The notes under the pieces: model-generated | What the model was told of the DNA's origin: nothing | Database searches by the model: none | Seen by the model: the letters and a program-made list of their open reading frames with translations, nothing else | Made by a program: the position numbers and the translations under genes | Part shown: one piece after another, positions 1 through 9,078 of the stretch | Layout: every line of letters begins with the position of its first letter | How positions within the stretch are numbered: position 1 is the stretch's first letter | DNA from: Cycloclasticus pugetii PS-1 | GTDB taxonomy: Bacteria > Pseudomonadota > Gammaproteobacteria > Methylococcales > Cycloclasticaceae | Length of the DNA stretch: 64,000 bases | Reading direction: 5' to 3' | NCBI RefSeq assembly: GCF_000384415.1 | Contig: NZ_ARVU01000001.1 | Coordinates: forward strand, 1,426,001 to 1,490,000

Positions 1-927
1 CATTACCGCGCTAAACTCTCTACATAGGTCTGCAGAGATAGGTTCTGCTCCGTTAAAAAGCAGGCGGACATGTGATAAATCAAGATTAACTTGGTTTTCT
101 GGTTTAAAGCGTTTTAAAACATGTTTATAACCAAAATTTGGTGACGATAAAATCGTCGCTTTTTTCTCACTGGCTTTTTCAAGCCACAATGCCGGACGAC
201 GAACAAACAAGTCGGTTGGCATAATATATTGATTTATATTGACGAATAAGGGTGTCAAATGAAAACCAATAATGCCTAAATCATGAGTCAATGGCATCCA
301 GCTAAAAAAGCTGTCCCTATAATCAAATGCACTGCATTCAATAATGCCATATAAATTTGTTACTAAATTTTTATGTGTTAATACAACACCTTTAGGGTCG
401 CCAGTAGAACCAGAGGAGAATTGAATAAACGCTGCTTGCTCAGGGTTAATATCTGCCAGCGCTCCTAAAGTATCAAAGGTTTCAATTTTATCGAGCATCA
501 GTGCTTTTTGCTCAATCACTTTGTAAATAGACTCTTTTCCGTGTTCTTCAGCAAAAACTTTTAACCGCTGCAAAGCCTTTCTAGTCGTTGCGATATACGG
601 TGTTTTAAGCTTTTCAAAAACATTAAATACTTTTTCACGGTGTCCATCACTGGTTCCAATCGCTAATGGCACAGCGACAATACCGCCATATTGGCACGCC
701 CAAAACGCATCAATAAATTGTTCGTTTTCAGCTAAGTGAATGATTAACTCGTTCCCTTCAGACGCTCCTTTTTGCTGAATATGGTGCAGCAAGCCTAGCG
801 CCCGTTTTTTTAAAGCGGGGTAACTCACTTGGCGCTCGTTGTCTTTACTACTGATATAGGTAATGGTTTTACTGGCATCTTGGTTGTTATCAAGTGCTTC
901 AACCAGTGTTTTTGGAAATTGATTCAT
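1..927 (-). CDS. Fatty-acyl-AMP ligase / long-chain acyl-CoA synthetase, partial (C-terminus beyond the window)
   Basis: Reading leftward from an ATG at 925-927, the frame stays open for 309 codons to the window edge, so only the N-terminal half is present. It carries the adenylate-forming enzyme P-loop (FSSGSTGDPKGVVLTHKN) and the downstream WMPLTHDLGIIG block, which resembles fatty-acyl-AMP ligases that load acyl carrier proteins as well as acyl-CoA synthetases. The expected reaction is ATP-dependent activation of a carboxylic, probably fatty, acid. The gene lies 60 bp downstream of a phosphopantetheinyl transferase on the same strand, which favours a carrier-protein-linked pathway. Whether the product is an acyl-AMP, acyl-ACP or acyl-CoA cannot be decided without the missing C-terminal domain. 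Confidence 0.88.
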   Translation of the reverse strand, partial: MNQFPKTLVEALDNNQDASKTITYISSKDNERQVSYPALKKRALGLLHHIQQKGASEGNELIIHLAENEQFIDAFWACQYGGIVAVPLAIGTSDGHREKVFNVFEKLKTPYIATTRKALQRLKVFAEEHGKESIYKVIEQKALMLDKIETFDTLGALADINPEQAAFIQFSSGSTGDPKGVVLTHKNLVTNLYGIIECSAFDYRDSFFSWMPLTHDLGIIGFHLTPLFVNINQYIMPTDLFVRRPALWLEKASEKKATILSSPNFGYKHVLKRFKPENQVNLDLSHVRLLFNGAEPISADLCREFSAVM

Positions 928-987
928 AACGTATGTAAGGTCGTATTTAATAACGTATATTTGATGGCAGCGCGTATTTTATAGCGA

Positions 988-1728
988 TTAAATAAATTGA
1001 GGTGGATTTTCATGATCAAATGTAGAGATAATTGGTTCGCAATGCTTAGACCGTAGCATTAACGATGCACTGACTTTTTCACCTACCTTTAAAGATACAC
1101 ATGACCAATCTGCTGCACTCCCATACTCAACTGGGCACTCTAAGAGCCTATTTGGTGGTGTCAAACTAAAACCACAACGAGACACACCCATTCCCAGCCC
1201 TCTACCCGTTGCTTTGATAAAAGCTTCCTTACAGGTCCAAATGTTAAAAAAAGTCTCTTCGCGTTGTGCTGCGCTAATATTGACCCATTGAGCTTGTTCA
1301 CTGCTTGAAAAGTTACGCTTTACTAAGCCCTCTAAATTATCTAAATAACGCCAATGCTCAAGATCAACACCAATATCTTCTTCTAAGGTCATTGCCACCA
1401 GGGCCTGCGAGCCAGAATGTGAAACATTAAACGATAATGCTTGATTTTTTAGGTACGGTTTACCAAATTCAGTTGTATCAAATTGCAGCTCAACTGGGCT
1501 GATACCCAAATAGCATGACAGCAATCGCTTAAGCTGTACTCTCATCGACAATGCTAATGCTCTATTTTGTTGATGCTTTAATCGATTTATTTTTAGCCAC
1601 TCAGTTTCACTCACTATAGTGTGAGCCTTGCTAGTTATTGGCACCATCAGGTCAAACACCCACACATGTACCTCTCCTTGCTTCAAGTAAGGTAACTGTT
1701 GCCTATTTTTTGGAGTAAAACTAACCAT
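988..1728 (-). CDS. Sfp-type 4'-phosphopantetheinyl transferase
   Basis: This 246-residue protein should transfer phosphopantetheine from CoA onto a carrier-protein serine. The Sfp-family metal and CoA-binding motifs are both visible: IGVDLEHW in the middle and FNIWTCKEAFIKATGRGLG further on (W-x2-KEA-x2-K). The length fits the two-lobed Sfp/Gsp class rather than the short AcpS class. It sits upstream of, and is probably co-transcribed with, the acyl-AMP/CoA ligase, and faces away from the acyltransferase-hydrolase gene across 49 bp. The target could be a dedicated carrier protein left of the window; the housekeeping AcpP is encoded in this window at 15218-15454. Confidence 0.9.
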   Translation of the reverse strand: MVSFTPKNRQQLPYLKQGEVHVWVFDLMVPITSKAHTIVSETEWLKINRLKHQQNRALALSMRVQLKRLLSCYLGISPVELQFDTTEFGKPYLKNQALSFNVSHSGSQALVAMTLEEDIGVDLEHWRYLDNLEGLVKRNFSSSEQAQWVNISAAQREETFFNIWTCKEAFIKATGRGLGMGVSRCGFSLTPPNRLLECPVEYGSAADWSCVSLKVGEKVSASLMLRSKHCEPIISTFDHENPPQFI

Positions 1729-1777
1729 AATGAACTACTATGCATTTAAACGTTAAGTTTTTAATTAAAACACGGGC

Positions 1778-4075
1778 ATGAGCGACGACTCAAAAAATAA
1801 AATAGAGACGCAGCAATATACGATAAACCCAGGCACTTACCACTGGACTTATCATGCTATGAAAGCCTTATTTAAGGTTCTTAGCCTGACGGTTCGCACT
1901 CATGGCAACCCATCCTCTTGGTTAGAAGGCGATATCTTTTTATTCAATCACTTTGCTCGATTTGAAACCTTTATTCCACAATATTTAATTTACGAAAAAA
2001 CAAAACACTACTCTAGGTCAATTGCTGCAAACGAGTTATTCGCTGATAATGTTTTCGGTCGTTATTTGATTGATTTAGGTGGTATACCAAATAACATTGA
2101 TGGGCTTTTGTTTCATATAGCAAAAGATATTTTACACCAACAAAAGCTCGTTGCCTTCCCCGAAGGTGGTATCGTAAAAGACCGACGTGTGCTTGATAAA
2201 GAAGGCCGCTACAGTATTTATTCACGTTCACATAATGAGCGGCGAAAACTACATACTGGGCCAGCAGTTATTGCCTTAGCAATCGCTATTTTCAAACAAA
2301 CTGTTCGTGACCTTAGTGAACAAGAAAACACAGAGACCCTCTCTTTATGGGCGAAAGAATTAGGCTTTGAAGACAAACAGCAATTGCTGGAACTGTGCAA
2401 AAAACCCACCCTTATCATCCCCTGCAATATTACCTTTTACCCCTTACGAATTGGTGAAAATGCATTAAGCAATACGGTACGATTTTTTGTTAATAACTTA
2501 CACCATCGTATCTCGGAAGAATTATTAATCGAAGGTAACTTTTTATTTAAAGATACCGATATGGACATTCGTTTAGCTAAGCCTCTTGTCGTAGAGGATT
2601 ACTGGACCAGATTAGAATCAACGATTACAACCACCTTTGTTAACCACTCAGATTTAGCGCTAAAACAACTTTTAAATAAAGTTGAGCATAACGGTAATTT
2701 GAACAACCTATTGTTTCGTCTGAGTTATCAACGCAACGCTAATAGAATTCGTGATGATTACATGCATGCTATTTATGACAATGTCACTATTAACATTGCT
2801 CATATTGCCGCAACGCTGATCATGCATTTTGTTGCCGAAGGAAAGACCTATATTAATAAAAAAAAGCTGCATCAATTGATTTATGGAAGCATTAAGGCGT
2901 TACAAAAAAGCGACACGCTAAGCTTTCATCGAACGCTGCAAAACCCCTCTATTTATCGCAATTTGTTAATGACAAAAAGCGAGACTTTTGACCTGTTTTT
3001 AAAAAGTGCCTACGAGGCAAACTTGCTTGAATCATCGGGTGTGTACTATAAATTTACCGAACACCTTTCCGCCGAACAAGATTTTGATAGCATTCGATAT
3101 AAAAACCCTATTGCTGTAAATGCTAATGAGGCTGCATCCATTCCTCAGGTCAGAATAGCTATTAAAACCAGCTTAGCCTTTAAATTTGACAAACAATCCC
3201 ACCGGTTTGCCCACCTACTATTTGAAGATGAGTTACTTGAATACCATTGGGATATTTCACAGTTTAAAGACCCAAAACACCAAGTAATCAATCAACAACA
3301 ACACATCAGCGAAAAGTCCGCCCTTCCCTATCTGTTAATGCCAAAAACATATAATGGGCAGTGCGTCGTGTTTGTTCACGGTTTGCTTTCAACGCCTATT
3401 GAACTTAAAACATTGGCTGAAAAATTTGTTGCCCAAGGATATATCAGCATCGGTTGCCGCCTAAAAGGCCATGGAACATCACCATGGGACCTACACAAAA
3501 GAAGCTGGCAAGATTGGCGTCAATCTCTTCAACAAAGTATCAAAATAGCACATTGTTACAGCAAAGATGTACACCTCGTTGGTTTTTCAAGTGGTGGCCT
3601 GTTGGCTCTGATGGTTACTGCGAGTCATCACCTTAATATACGTTCAGTTACCGCGTGTTCAGCCCCCGTCAGTTTTAAAGACCCTTTATCTCAACTGGTA
3701 AAAATCACTCACTACACGAATAAATTTATACAAAAAATCAGTAACTCTGATGGTATTTTGCCATTTAAAGCCAATCTACCCGAACACCCCCACCTTAATT
3801 ACCACCACACCCCAATTGCAGCCATTAATCAGCTCTTAATTTTAATTAAAAAAACCCTCCCCAGATTAAAAAAAATTAACTGCCCTGTCTTCCTGATCCA
3901 AGGTGATAACGACCCTGTAGTTGCCCCATCCAGTTACCAAACACTTGCCAAACACATACCAACTAAACTATTACACTATCAATGGGTTAGCTCTAACCGG
4001 CATGGCATTTTGTACGAGAATACAGAGGGCTGCCAACAAAAGGTCATTGACTTTATCTGTCAGCAAAACAAATAG
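1778..4075 (+). CDS. Acyltransferase / alpha-beta hydrolase fusion protein
   Basis: A 765-residue two-enzyme fusion. Residues about 40-260 form a PlsC/PlsB-like acyltransferase: NHFARFE gives an H58-x4-E63 variant of the usual HX4D, and FPEG lies at 127-130. Residues about 280-500 are a mostly helical region, perhaps related to the helical part of PlsB-type enzymes. Residues about 520-765 are an alpha/beta hydrolase: oxyanion region VFVHGLL, nucleophile elbow GFSSG (S604), acid in IQGDNDPVV and late histidine in SSNRHGILYE, so the triad looks intact. No signal peptide is evident. It is divergent from the PPTase-ligase pair, which suggests acyl transfer coupled to ester or thioester hydrolysis in lipid metabolism. 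Substrates are unknown. Confidence 0.8.
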   Translation: MSDDSKNKIETQQYTINPGTYHWTYHAMKALFKVLSLTVRTHGNPSSWLEGDIFLFNHFARFETFIPQYLIYEKTKHYSRSIAANELFADNVFGRYLIDLGGIPNNIDGLLFHIAKDILHQQKLVAFPEGGIVKDRRVLDKEGRYSIYSRSHNERRKLHTGPAVIALAIAIFKQTVRDLSEQENTETLSLWAKELGFEDKQQLLELCKKPTLIIPCNITFYPLRIGENALSNTVRFFVNNLHHRISEELLIEGNFLFKDTDMDIRLAKPLVVEDYWTRLESTITTTFVNHSDLALKQLLNKVEHNGNLNNLLFRLSYQRNANRIRDDYMHAIYDNVTINIAHIAATLIMHFVAEGKTYINKKKLHQLIYGSIKALQKSDTLSFHRTLQNPSIYRNLLMTKSETFDLFLKSAYEANLLESSGVYYKFTEHLSAEQDFDSIRYKNPIAVNANEAASIPQVRIAIKTSLAFKFDKQSHRFAHLLFEDELLEYHWDISQFKDPKHQVINQQQHISEKSALPYLLMPKTYNGQCVVFVHGLLSTPIELKTLAEKFVAQGYISIGCRLKGHGTSPWDLHKRSWQDWRQSLQQSIKIAHCYSKDVHLVGFSSGGLLALMVTASHHLNIRSVTACSAPVSFKDPLSQLVKITHYTNKFIQKISNSDGILPFKANLPEHPHLNYHHTPIAAINQLLILIKKTLPRLKKINCPVFLIQGDNDPVVAPSSYQTLAKHIPTKLLHYQWVSSNRHGILYENTEGCQQKVIDFICQQNK

Positions 4076-4113
4076 CGTAAAATAAACGTTCTTTAAACCA
4101 CTAGTACTTTCCA

Positions 4114-5400
4114 ATGCGCGTTCACCTTAAAACATTAGGCTGCCGATTAAACGAAGCTGAAATAGAATCTTGGGCAAATGATTTTGTTGCCGAAGGGCAC
4201 CAGCTTGTTAATCAAGAAACTGAGGCCGATATTTTGGTACTCAACACCTGTGCGGTCACGCAAGGAGCCGTAAGAAAATCTCGCCAACTTGTGCGAAAAA
4301 CACATCAAAAAAACCCGAGGGCAAAACTTGTTGTGAGCGGTTGTTATGCCACCTTAAATGAGCAAGAAACTGTTACCTTAGATGGCGTTGATCTACTCGT
4401 TAATAACCAACAAAAAGACCAATTAGTCACCTTAACACTTAATGAACTAAGTGAAGAAACAATGCCGAGCATTGCAACTGAACCTAATGAGGTTGCGTTA
4501 TTTTCTAGGGGACGCCAACGAGCCTTTATCAAAGTGCAAGATGGCTGCCGATACCGTTGTAGTTTCTGCATCGTCACCATTGCCAGAGGTGATGAGAAAA
4601 GCAAATCTATTGACAGTATCGTCGCCGAAGCCAACGCCCTCCACCAACAAGGCATTTCAGAGATTGTTATTACAGGCGTACACCTAGGTGGTTATGGTAG
4701 TGATACAGGTAGTAATCTATACAATTTAGTAACAGCCTTATTACAACAAACAAGTATTCCAAGAATCCGTATGGGGTCTTTAGAACCATGGGATTTACCG
4801 CAAGGCTTTCTTGAATTATTTAAAAACCCAAGGTTAATGCCACATATGCATTTACCAATACAAAGCGGCTCAGACACGGTACTTAAAAGAATGTCTCGGC
4901 GCTGTAAAACAAGTGAGTTTCGTGCGCTTGTATTAGAAGCACGTAAAATAATGCCGAACATCAATATCACATCCGACATCATTGTTGGGTTTCCCGGTGA
5001 AACTGATGACGAGTGGCAACAAACGCTAGATTTTGTACAAGAAATGCAATTCGGTGACTTACATATTTTTACCTACTCAACTAGAGAAGGCACCAAAGCA
5101 GCCTCTATGCCAAACCAAATTAGTACGCAGATCAAAAAAAGCAGAAGCCAAGCTCTTCATACCCTTGCGGCATCAGCAAAACGCGCCCAAATGGATAAAC
5201 TAGTCGGTCACACTGTTAATGTTTTATGGGAGGATAGCCACCAAGTTGAGACTGACGGTGTCAGCACATTATTCGGTTATAGCCCAAATTATTTACGCGT
5301 TAAAATCACTAGCACAGAGCCTGAAAAACTCAGTAACCAAATCATTCCTTGCAAGCTGACTTCAATTGAAAATAATGTATTTAATGCCGAATTAGCCTAA
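4114..5400 (+). CDS. mtaB: tRNA t6A37 methylthiotransferase (radical SAM, MtaB family)
   Basis: This 428-residue enzyme belongs to the MiaB/MtaB/RimO methylthiotransferases. N-terminal cluster cysteines are C10, C46 and C77 (TLGCRLNEAE, LNTCAV, VSGCYA). The radical-SAM cluster is CRYRCSFC (C145, C149, C152), followed by IARGDEKS and a C-terminal TRAM-like segment. The opening GCRLN sequence and overall length fit MtaB, which converts t6A37 to ms2t6A37 in tRNA, better than MiaB or RimO, but the subgroup call is by motif recognition only. It begins 38 bp after the acyltransferase fusion and overlaps the end of the convergent cysZ by 9 bp. Confidence 0.82.
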   Translation: MRVHLKTLGCRLNEAEIESWANDFVAEGHQLVNQETEADILVLNTCAVTQGAVRKSRQLVRKTHQKNPRAKLVVSGCYATLNEQETVTLDGVDLLVNNQQKDQLVTLTLNELSEETMPSIATEPNEVALFSRGRQRAFIKVQDGCRYRCSFCIVTIARGDEKSKSIDSIVAEANALHQQGISEIVITGVHLGGYGSDTGSNLYNLVTALLQQTSIPRIRMGSLEPWDLPQGFLELFKNPRLMPHMHLPIQSGSDTVLKRMSRRCKTSEFRALVLEARKIMPNINITSDIIVGFPGETDDEWQQTLDFVQEMQFGDLHIFTYSTREGTKAASMPNQISTQIKKSRSQALHTLAASAKRAQMDKLVGHTVNVLWEDSHQVETDGVSTLFGYSPNYLRVKITSTEPEKLSNQIIPCKLTSIENNVFNAELA

Positions 5401-6123
5401 CTCTCCTCGTTCATAAAATAGTTTAGTGGCACCTGCTACTGCTACTGCAGGTGCAAACAAATTGATGACAGGAATAGTGGTTGCCAACAAACTTATACTG
5501 CCAAACGTCATCGTGTTGACACGAGATCTGTTTAGCATACGTTTTTGATCACTAAATAAAATCTTGTGGTTTTCAAATGAATAGCCTGCATATTCAAATG
5601 TTAAAAACCAAGCACTAAATAATAACCATAGCGGCAGGCTAATTACATTAATGCCAGGTATCACCGACAGTATTAACAGTGGAACCGCACGAAGTAAATA
5701 GTATGTGATCTTACGTAATTCCAACCCTAACATCTGAAACATTTCTTTAAGAAACGTGTCAGCATTTACTTCAACATAAGGCTGCCCCTTTAGATGCGCT
5801 TCTACGCCTTTGGATAACTGGCCATAAAAAGGTGCCGCAATAATGTTAGCAACCAAGGTAAAGCAATAATAAACAATCGCTAAAATACTGGTCATAAAGA
5901 TAGGCAAAATCAACCACGCTAACCAAGATAACCAACTTGGCAACATAGAATCGACCATTGTTGATAAATAGTGCCACAGCAGCCAACTTGCCACACTAAA
6001 GAGCACCACATTAATCATTAGGGGAATAATAACGAAACGCCTTAATCCTGGCTGGCGGATTAAGTGGAAGCCCGCAATAAAGCTGCCAATACCATGAGAA
6101 AATGATGTTAGGTTTGTTTTCAT
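5392..6123 (-). CDS. cysZ: CysZ/EI24-family membrane protein
   Basis: A 243-residue membrane protein with several hydrophobic helices (residues about 30-55, 65-95, 140-170, 205-225). The start GIGSFIAGFHLIRQPGLRRF and the later helix pattern match the EI24/CysZ family, whose E. coli member mediates sulfate uptake for cysteine synthesis. No cysteine-biosynthesis gene is adjacent, so the sulfate role is carried over from the family. It overlaps mtaB by 9 bp end to end and is divergent from the MinD-like gene across 100 bp. Confidence 0.82.
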   Translation of the reverse strand: MKTNLTSFSHGIGSFIAGFHLIRQPGLRRFVIIPLMINVVLFSVASWLLWHYLSTMVDSMLPSWLSWLAWLILPIFMTSILAIVYYCFTLVANIIAAPFYGQLSKGVEAHLKGQPYVEVNADTFLKEMFQMLGLELRKITYYLLRAVPLLILSVIPGINVISLPLWLLFSAWFLTFEYAGYSFENHKILFSDQKRMLNRSRVNTMTFGSISLLATTIPVINLFAPAVAVAGATKLFYERGELG

Positions 6124-6223
6124 TTTATAGATTATAAATTTTTAACTTATTGGGAAGGTATTTTGATAAAATCAAAGTTACTTTAACTTAACGTTTTACA
6201 GTAACGGACTAGCGATTGATCAA

Positions 6224-7837
6224 ATGGAATTAGCTTACACTAACACAAGTATAAACAGTATGAGCCAGCCAAAAGCAAAAGTTATCACAGTCACCAGTGG
6301 TAAAGGGGGCGTTGGTAAGTCTAGCACGGCCACTAATCTAGCGCTTTCTCTTACCGCGTTAGACAAAAAAGTGTGTGTATTTGATGCTGATGCTAGTTTG
6401 GCCAACATTAATATTCTATTAGGTATTCAACCAACGTATACCTTACAACATCTTTTAAACGGCGAAAAAAACTTAAAAGAAATTATTATTGATGGGCCAC
6501 GCGGCTTAAAAGTTGTTCCCGGCGCGACCGGAATTGCTGAATATGCGCAATTAACAAATGAGCAAAAACTGATCTTATTAGCGGCTTTAGATAAACTCCA
6601 ACAAGATTTTGATTATCTCATTATAGATACGGCTGCAGGCATTGGGGATGATGTTCTTGATTTTATTAGAGCCTCACAGTTTTCAATTATTATTATTACC
6701 CCCGAACCCACTTCTTTAACCGACTCCTTTTCATTACTTAAAGTTTTAAAACGCTCAAACTATAATCGAACTTCATATATTCTCGTGAATATGGCTTTAG
6801 ATGCCGAGAATAGCCAAGCAATATATAAACGTTTTGAGTCGGCTGTAAAAAAATATATTGATGTTGACATTAACTACCTGGGCTATATTCAAGTAGATGA
6901 AACCATGATTTCATCCATCAGGCTTCAATGCCCTGCTGTATTGTTAAGTCCAGACTCTAATGCAAGTGGCTGCTTTAAAAAATTGGCTCAAGAATTAGAC
7001 AAAGAGGTTGCTGAACAAACTGTCGACTCATTCAGTGAGTTTTGGCGCCAGCAAGATGGCATTGACTCACGTGCTCAAACACCTTCTGAAACACCAGTCG
7101 TTACGTTTAAAGAAGACACTTTACCTAATACTGTCACACCGCCTGCTAGTGTAAAAACACCGCTTAGCTTTAAACAAGCCGCCGATTTTTGCATTGCCCA
7201 ATTATCAACGGGTGATGTAACAGAAGAAGATTCAGCCGCTTTTTTAGAGCAACTTGCCCAGTTTCAACCACAAGTACCCGAAGAGCCCACGACTCAAGCA
7301 GATCAAGCACCCTCTTCGTCATCTATCCGAGAACTATACAATTACCTTGAACAACGCTCTTTTCCTAAAGACGAACTGCGAGAAATCGTCACAACACTTG
7401 AGCAAGTATATTTTGAAAAACACGCAGAAAGTCTTAATAGTTTTGAATCGAGCAGCTTAAAATTATTTGCTCAGTTCAGCGGAAATGAAGACGACTTACA
7501 CTATCTCAATCAGCAACTTAGTTCATGTTTCCAACGCGAATTTAAGAAGCCGCTATATAATGTTCTTGAGCACCTTGAAAGTTTAGTCAGCTCAAACAAT
7601 TTTAGCCAGCAAAGCTTTGACGACCTGTTAAGTGAATTATTATCCAGTTATCAGAAAAAATTTAATGAGGCTTATAAAACCATGGCTGATGAAAACCTCA
7701 AATCCGCAAGGGAAGAAATTTCAGTTTTACAAAAGCAATTAAGCGACATTAATAACGAACTAAATGACACAAACAACACGCTAACCGAAAAAATAATGCT
7801 GTTAAATAAGATCCAAGCACTTCTACCCTCTTCCTAA
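6224..7837 (+). CDS. FlhG/MinD-like P-loop ATPase with long C-terminal extension
   Basis: Residues about 18-270 form a ParA/MinD/FlhG ATPase: deviant Walker A SGKGGVGKSS (residues 25-34), switch I VFDADASLANINILLG, and Walker B DYLIIDTAAGIGDDV. The LANINILLG sequence is typical of the FlhG (FleN/YlxH) branch that controls flagellar number. Residues about 270-537 are an extra, low-complexity then helical segment ending in a probable coiled coil. FlhG proteins are normally under 310 residues, so this is nearly double length. The gene stands far from the flagellar cluster. A second start at M13 (position 6260) is possible. Function may be positioning of a polar structure; this is inference. Confidence 0.75.
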   Translation: MELAYTNTSINSMSQPKAKVITVTSGKGGVGKSSTATNLALSLTALDKKVCVFDADASLANINILLGIQPTYTLQHLLNGEKNLKEIIIDGPRGLKVVPGATGIAEYAQLTNEQKLILLAALDKLQQDFDYLIIDTAAGIGDDVLDFIRASQFSIIIITPEPTSLTDSFSLLKVLKRSNYNRTSYILVNMALDAENSQAIYKRFESAVKKYIDVDINYLGYIQVDETMISSIRLQCPAVLLSPDSNASGCFKKLAQELDKEVAEQTVDSFSEFWRQQDGIDSRAQTPSETPVVTFKEDTLPNTVTPPASVKTPLSFKQAADFCIAQLSTGDVTEEDSAAFLEQLAQFQPQVPEEPTTQADQAPSSSSIRELYNYLEQRSFPKDELREIVTTLEQVYFEKHAESLNSFESSSLKLFAQFSGNEDDLHYLNQQLSSCFQREFKKPLYNVLEHLESLVSSNNFSQQSFDDLLSELLSSYQKKFNEAYKTMADENLKSAREEISVLQKQLSDINNELNDTNNTLTEKIMLLNKIQALLPSS

Positions 7838-7867
7838 TTTCTTAAGATGGCGCAAAGCCTCGCTAGA

Positions 7868-8644
7868 TTAACGACCAAACAAAGTAGAATAGTTTTTAGC
7901 ACTCATTTGTGCTGTGGCGTCTAAGGATAAACCTCTTAATTCTGCCATTTTTTCTGCCACATATTTTACGTAATTAGGGTAATTTGGCTTTCCTCGCATC
8001 GGAACAGGCGCCAAATAGGGAGAGTCTGTTTCTATTAAAAAACGGTCATTGGGCACTTTTTTTGCCACTTCTTGAACTTGCTTAGCATTTTTAAATGTAA
8101 CAATGCCTGAGAATGAGATATAAAACCCTAAGTCCAGTGCTTGTTTTGCCATCTCCCAATCTTCAGTAAAACAATGCAAAACACCAGCACACTCACCAGC
8201 AGATTCTTCCTGCATAATTCTAATTGTGTCCTGCTTTGCATCACGGGTATGGATGATAATCGGCTTATCAATTTTCTTTGCCGCCCTGATGTGATGACGA
8301 AAACGTTGCTGCTGGGTAAGTACCTCAGTCTCTTTTTCAATTCTAGAATAATCTAAGCCGGTTTCACCAATGGCCACAACCTGATCTTTCAAGGCAATAT
8401 CCACTAATTCATCAACACTTGGATCATGGCCATCCATCTCATTAGGGTGCACACCGACCGATGTAGAAATATTTGCAAAACCGTTCACCAAATCTCGCAT
8501 TGCAGGGTAATCTTCCCAATTAATTGACACACATAACATATGCTCTAATGAATCAGCTTTCGTAGCTTCTAAATATTCACTAAGACTATTTGAGAAAGGG
8601 CTTAGATCAACACGATCTAGGTGGCAATGTGAATCTATAAACAT
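7868..8644 (-). CDS. TatD-family metal-dependent hydrolase (YcfH-like)
   Basis: This 258-residue protein is a TatD-family nuclease. Visible metal ligands are HCHLD near the N-terminus, E in GETGLDYSR, IIHTRDA, LHCFTE and ETDSPYLAPVPMRGKPN near the C-terminus, covering the TIM-barrel active site. In gammaproteobacteria the YcfH member commonly follows holB, as here with pilZ between. Its start lies only about 20 bp beyond the strong terminator that follows pilZ, so it may depend on readthrough or on a promoter overlapping that hairpin. It converges with the MinD-like gene. Confidence 0.92.
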   Translation of the reverse strand: MFIDSHCHLDRVDLSPFSNSLSEYLEATKADSLEHMLCVSINWEDYPAMRDLVNGFANISTSVGVHPNEMDGHDPSVDELVDIALKDQVVAIGETGLDYSRIEKETEVLTQQQRFRHHIRAAKKIDKPIIIHTRDAKQDTIRIMQEESAGECAGVLHCFTEDWEMAKQALDLGFYISFSGIVTFKNAKQVQEVAKKVPNDRFLIETDSPYLAPVPMRGKPNYPNYVKYVAEKMAELRGLSLDATAQMSAKNYSTLFGR

Positions 8645-8665
8645 AGGTATTATCCTCTATAAATA

Positions 8666-8690
8666 AAAAACGGCCTTAAAGGCCGTTTCA
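8666..8690 (-). terminator. Rho-independent terminator after pilZ
   Basis: Read leftward, AAACGGCC and GGCCGTTT form a perfect stem around a five-base A/T loop, followed directly by a T-rich tract (TTTTTTATTT counting the stem end). This is a textbook intrinsic terminator for the holB-pilZ transcript and lies just upstream of tatD. Confidence 0.85.
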
Positions 8691-8710
8691 AGAACATTCA
8701 TCAAGTAACA

Positions 8711-9067
8711 TTACATGGTGTGTGTAGGTCGCCCAGTTGCAGAGGTTCCTGCCAAATATGTTTCTATTTTTGCTCGCGCTGCACCACCATCTTGTTCATT
8801 AAATTGAACACCAACACCGTTCGATCTGGAGCCTTCTGCGCCCACTGGGGTTATCCAAATAATTCGCCCAGCAACCGGAATTCTTTCTGCCTCGCCCATT
8901 AGACTCAACAACATAAATACTTCATCACCTAAGCTATATTTCTTATGGGTTGGGATAAACAAACCGCCCCCCTCAACATAATCCATAAACGCCGCATACA
9001 ATGCATTTTTATCTTTAATCGTTAAAGATAAAATTCCTTGGCGAGACTCTTTTCCTGTAGGGGTCAT
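8711..9067 (-). CDS. pilZ: PilZ-domain protein, type IV pilus assembly PilZ type
   Basis: A 118-residue single PilZ domain. The pattern, from RQGILSLTIKDKNALYAAFMD through GGLFIPT, a YSLGDEVFMLLSLM strand and GRIIWITPVGA to GVGVQF, matches the short PilZ proteins needed for type IV pilus biogenesis. It lacks a clear RxxxR arm, as is known for this subgroup, so c-di-GMP binding is doubtful. It follows holB by 11 bp, the standard order in gammaproteobacteria. Confidence 0.88.
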   Translation of the reverse strand: MTPTGKESRQGILSLTIKDKNALYAAFMDYVEGGGLFIPTHKKYSLGDEVFMLLSLMGEAERIPVAGRIIWITPVGAEGSRSNGVGVQFNEQDGGAARAKIETYLAGTSATGRPTHTM

Positions 9068-9078
9068 TTAACTAGCCT

